Shown here: in pieces, positions 61,331 through 64,000 of the stretch | Numbering within the stretch: the first letter of the stretch is position 1 | Layout: each line of letters begins with the position of its first letter | Assembly: GCF_902806685.2 (NCBI RefSeq) | Contig: NC_048546.1 | Coordinates: 434,001 to 498,000, forward strand | DNA from: Maniola hyperantus | Lineage: Eukaryota > Arthropoda > Insecta > Lepidoptera > Nymphalidae | Length of the DNA: 64,000 nucleotides | Direction of reading: 5' to 3' | The notes under the pieces: generated by a model | What the model saw: the letters and a program-made list of their open reading frames with translations, nothing else | Database searches by the model: none | Told to the model about the DNA's origin: nothing | Made by a program: the position numbers and the translations under genes

Positions 61331-63020
61331 ATAGAATACCTTAACAGTCCTATATTATAATTAATATGATTAGTATAATAATTCCTCTAACAGATCAAAG
61401 CTAACATTGTTAGATTTAACAAGTGCACAAAACAAGTGCCAATGAGACCTACAAAATACTGGTATCAATAATCATTATGTACATTGCAATCAACATCTTT
61501 AAGTCTAATTCTTATAAATACACAACAAATCACACTGAGATAAGTAAATAGTAAATACTATAAGTCATTCTGATTTAAGCTTGATATTAAGAAAATTGTA
61601 TGATCTAGTTATTGTTAGTGATATACGTATACAACCAATTCACAATAGTATAATCAAATATTGAAATCAACACAATTTATGTTAATACTTAATACAAGGA
61701 AATTATAGTGAAATCAATAATTTTATTTTTAAATATTATTATGAACTACATATTCTTCAAGTTTGTATTTGTATTTAGTAATACGTGAATAAATATTTGC
61801 ATGGCAAATGTGGCAATACTAATTATGAGAATTATAAAACATCTTTGGTAATTTGCATTTAAAGCGAATAAAATATAATCAACCTTAAACAAAACAACAA
61901 CGAGGAAAGAAAAGAAGGATAGTGAATTATCACCAACTTGAATTCTGAGTGCTAAGTACTCTATGATTTTAAACAATGTCACTATCAGTTTTCAATTAAA
62001 GTAAGTTTGTTTGCCCTTTCCTTCTTACCACTGTAATGACATGAATTCTAATCCTACATAATGCTCTAATGCAACACAAATTACAATATTTTCACTAGTA
62101 TATACATTTTAAGAGATATGGTAAGAGTTGTTGGATCCCATTGACCATTACTAACACTTTATACAAAATTAATCACAAAGTTTTACAATATACTAATGAA
62201 CCTAACTACTTCTGTAGACTTCATAATTTCTTTAAACTTAAAAATAAATTAAAAGAATATCTTATAATCCAATGTTCTCATACAATTGATGAATATTTGA
62301 TATGAGTTGACCTTGATTATAATGTCTTTGTAGTGTTTCATGCATTACCAATTTGATTATCGTGAATTGACATTTAATTATTCTCAAGTGGTACCTACTG
62401 ATTGACACCGTTGAAAAAAAATAAAATAAAAAAAAATATATATATATATTACAATATAAGTATGTAACGTAAAACAAATAATAAGAAAACAATATGCCAA
62501 TCTTTAATTGCATATATGTAGTATTATACTAAGCAATATCGGTAAGTATATGAATAATGATTGTAAAATAATTTTGCAGACCAGAAAGGCAGAGATGTCG
62601 GCACAGATATTATGTGACCATATTTTGTACTCTACTTGAATAACAATAAAAGATAATTACCTATCAAATTGAGTTATTGAATATTGAACCTATGTCTACG
62701 AAGTCAAGATAAATAATATGGTTAAATGTAGTTGTTATTATTAATAAGTACTAAGATCGAAACAAACCACAATGTATTCTAAGGAGACCCCAATAATCAT
62801 ATTATTCCAGAAATTTAAAGAAACATGAATCCACTAATTGATAATGATACACACAGTACAGATCACTATGAGATCTACAATGTGTAAAATGTAATCCTAT
62901 ATTTTCAAATAACTGAGACGACTGCCTCTGACTGTATCTCGATTGTAGCACAACAAATACTATTATTAATATAACAAAATAAGTCACAATGATGTTAGCC
63001 AAGGTATTATTGTATTATTA
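61331..63020. other. AT-rich stretch without a recognised gene
   Basis: Minus-strand frames of 66-83 codons are Ile/Phe/Tyr-rich and look like chance frames. A short (TA)n run lies near 62437-62450. No repeat ends are seen. Confidence 0.45.
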
Positions 63021-63032
63021 TAAACTCGTTAC

Positions 63033-63180
63033 CTGTGATGCCCCATATCATCCTTGCACTAGGGGCAGATGCATGCATAACTGTGTCTACCATAAGCCCC
63101 GTAAGTGCGATAGAGAGCGCAACAGACGGCGTTTTGTTGCCCCATTTTATTGTCTCGCAAGCAACGAGTCCTTCATGGCA
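63033..63180 (-). other. Candidate internal exon, minus strand
   Basis: Between an acceptor-like gtctatag and a donor-like CACAG|GTAACG, the minus strand stays open for 49 codons: CHEGLVACETIKWGNK, then TPSVALSIALTGLMVDTVM and HASAPSARMIWG. Composition is more balanced than the flanks. I do not recognise the protein. The plus strand is open too, which weakens the case. Confidence 0.25.
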
Positions 63181-63399
63181 CTATAGACTTAATTGATGTA
63201 ACATACAATAAAATCTGATTTCTGGAAACTTCCATTCTTGTACATTCTTGAGCGCGTAAGGACGAACGATGCCAGAGACCCTCGTCCTCTTATGATAATA
63301 TGGTTAACTTGAACACGGTGATTGAGGACAAACAGCACCAAACGCTGCACCAACCCAGCGTCATGCTGAGCCGTGAATTGCCGCATCGGTCACCGTTGC

Positions 63400-64000
63400 T
63401 TGTCTCGTGTCAGTGTGTAACAAATGAATGACAAAGATGTAGGAAATTATTTCGTGATACATTGGTGTACTTATACGCTTTAATAACATATCAGCGATCC
63501 ATACATTAATACCTAGCGAGTGAAGTAAGCAAGCCTTCGTGCGCGAACTGCTTATATAGTCTATTGGAATAGATGTTACTTGAAATAGTATTTAAGAATT
63601 TGCTCTTTACTGTGCTGTTTCCACCAAACATCAACGTAATACAATGAGTGACTGCGAAGATGTACATTAACATGAACCGATATTTAGCATTTACAATCAG
63701 CATGTCATTTTAGATCTACTTTAAAGGGTCTATACAACTTCTAGCTACTACGTACCGAATTCAGCAAGACATAATTAATATATCATTACGGAATACGTCA
63801 ATTATAAGAACTTTAATTTGAATTTAAGTAACCCTTGAACATTAGTGAGTATCTGCTAGAACAGGTAAAGTGATTTCCAACCATGATATCTATCTGTACC
63901 TCTATTCTGTAGATAAATCTATTATTATTAATAAAAAGGATACACCCTTTCCACTTGCCGACCCCGAATTAGTCTGCTTGTTTTCCATCAAATTAACTAG
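63400..64000. other. AT-rich window end without a recognised feature
   Basis: No repeat, gene or structure that I can support. Confidence 0.5.

Overview
The window looks like accessory, repeat-saturated DNA from a moth or butterfly (Lepidoptera). That is an inference from the repeat content: dozens of short non-autonomous Helitron-like copies that start with TC and end in a GCGGACGAAGTCGC-type hairpin followed by CTAG, tRNA-derived SINEs, 5'-truncated RTE, CR1-like and Jockey-like LINE tails, and AT-rich unique sequence between them. I could not place any complete host gene. No rRNA gene, genuine tRNA gene, CRISPR array or bacterial operon was seen.

Layout. 1-6.7 kb: decayed Helitrons, a 200-bp direct duplication and a T/A-rich tract. 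6.7-8.2 kb: a tRNA-type SINE split by a compound inverted-repeat insertion that carries a decayed minus-strand ORF start. 10.7-13.0 kb: a LINE inserted in an inverted LINE, followed by a hAT-like element with about 0.5-kb terminal inverted repeats and a transposase remnant. 13.6-14.3 kb: two RTE ends head to head, then a full-length Helitron. 16.6-18.0 kb: a 42-bp satellite made from a MITE end, then a 1-kb TA-flanked DNA element containing a Helitron. 18-36 kb: mixed Helitrons, SINEs and LINE tails, with a twice-interrupted RTE at 28.8-30.0 kb. 36.8-40.5 kb: a young Jockey-clade LINE with a 921-codon ORF2, sitting inside a fold-back MITE. 41-52 kb: SINEs, fold-back MITEs, a CR1-like remnant split by a SINE, and tandem repeats. 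52.9-64 kb: poorer in repeats, holding a P-element-like transposon (56486-58732) with a THAP first exon and an 8-bp target duplication.

How the parts relate. The genes and gene fragments I can recognise belong to mobile elements. Nested insertions give relative ages: the fold-back MITE is older than the Jockey LINE; the RTE body is older than the MITE and the repeat inside it; a B-type Helitron is older than the hAT MITE inside it; a SINE is older than the compound hairpin element. Three weak exon candidates near the right end (about 57.8, 60.7 and 63.1 kb) are reported with low confidence.

Limits. Family names come from motif recognition by eye, so boundaries of decayed copies are approximate unless a target duplication is stated. 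Coding ORFs under about 80 codons in this AT-rich DNA are mostly chance frames and were left out.
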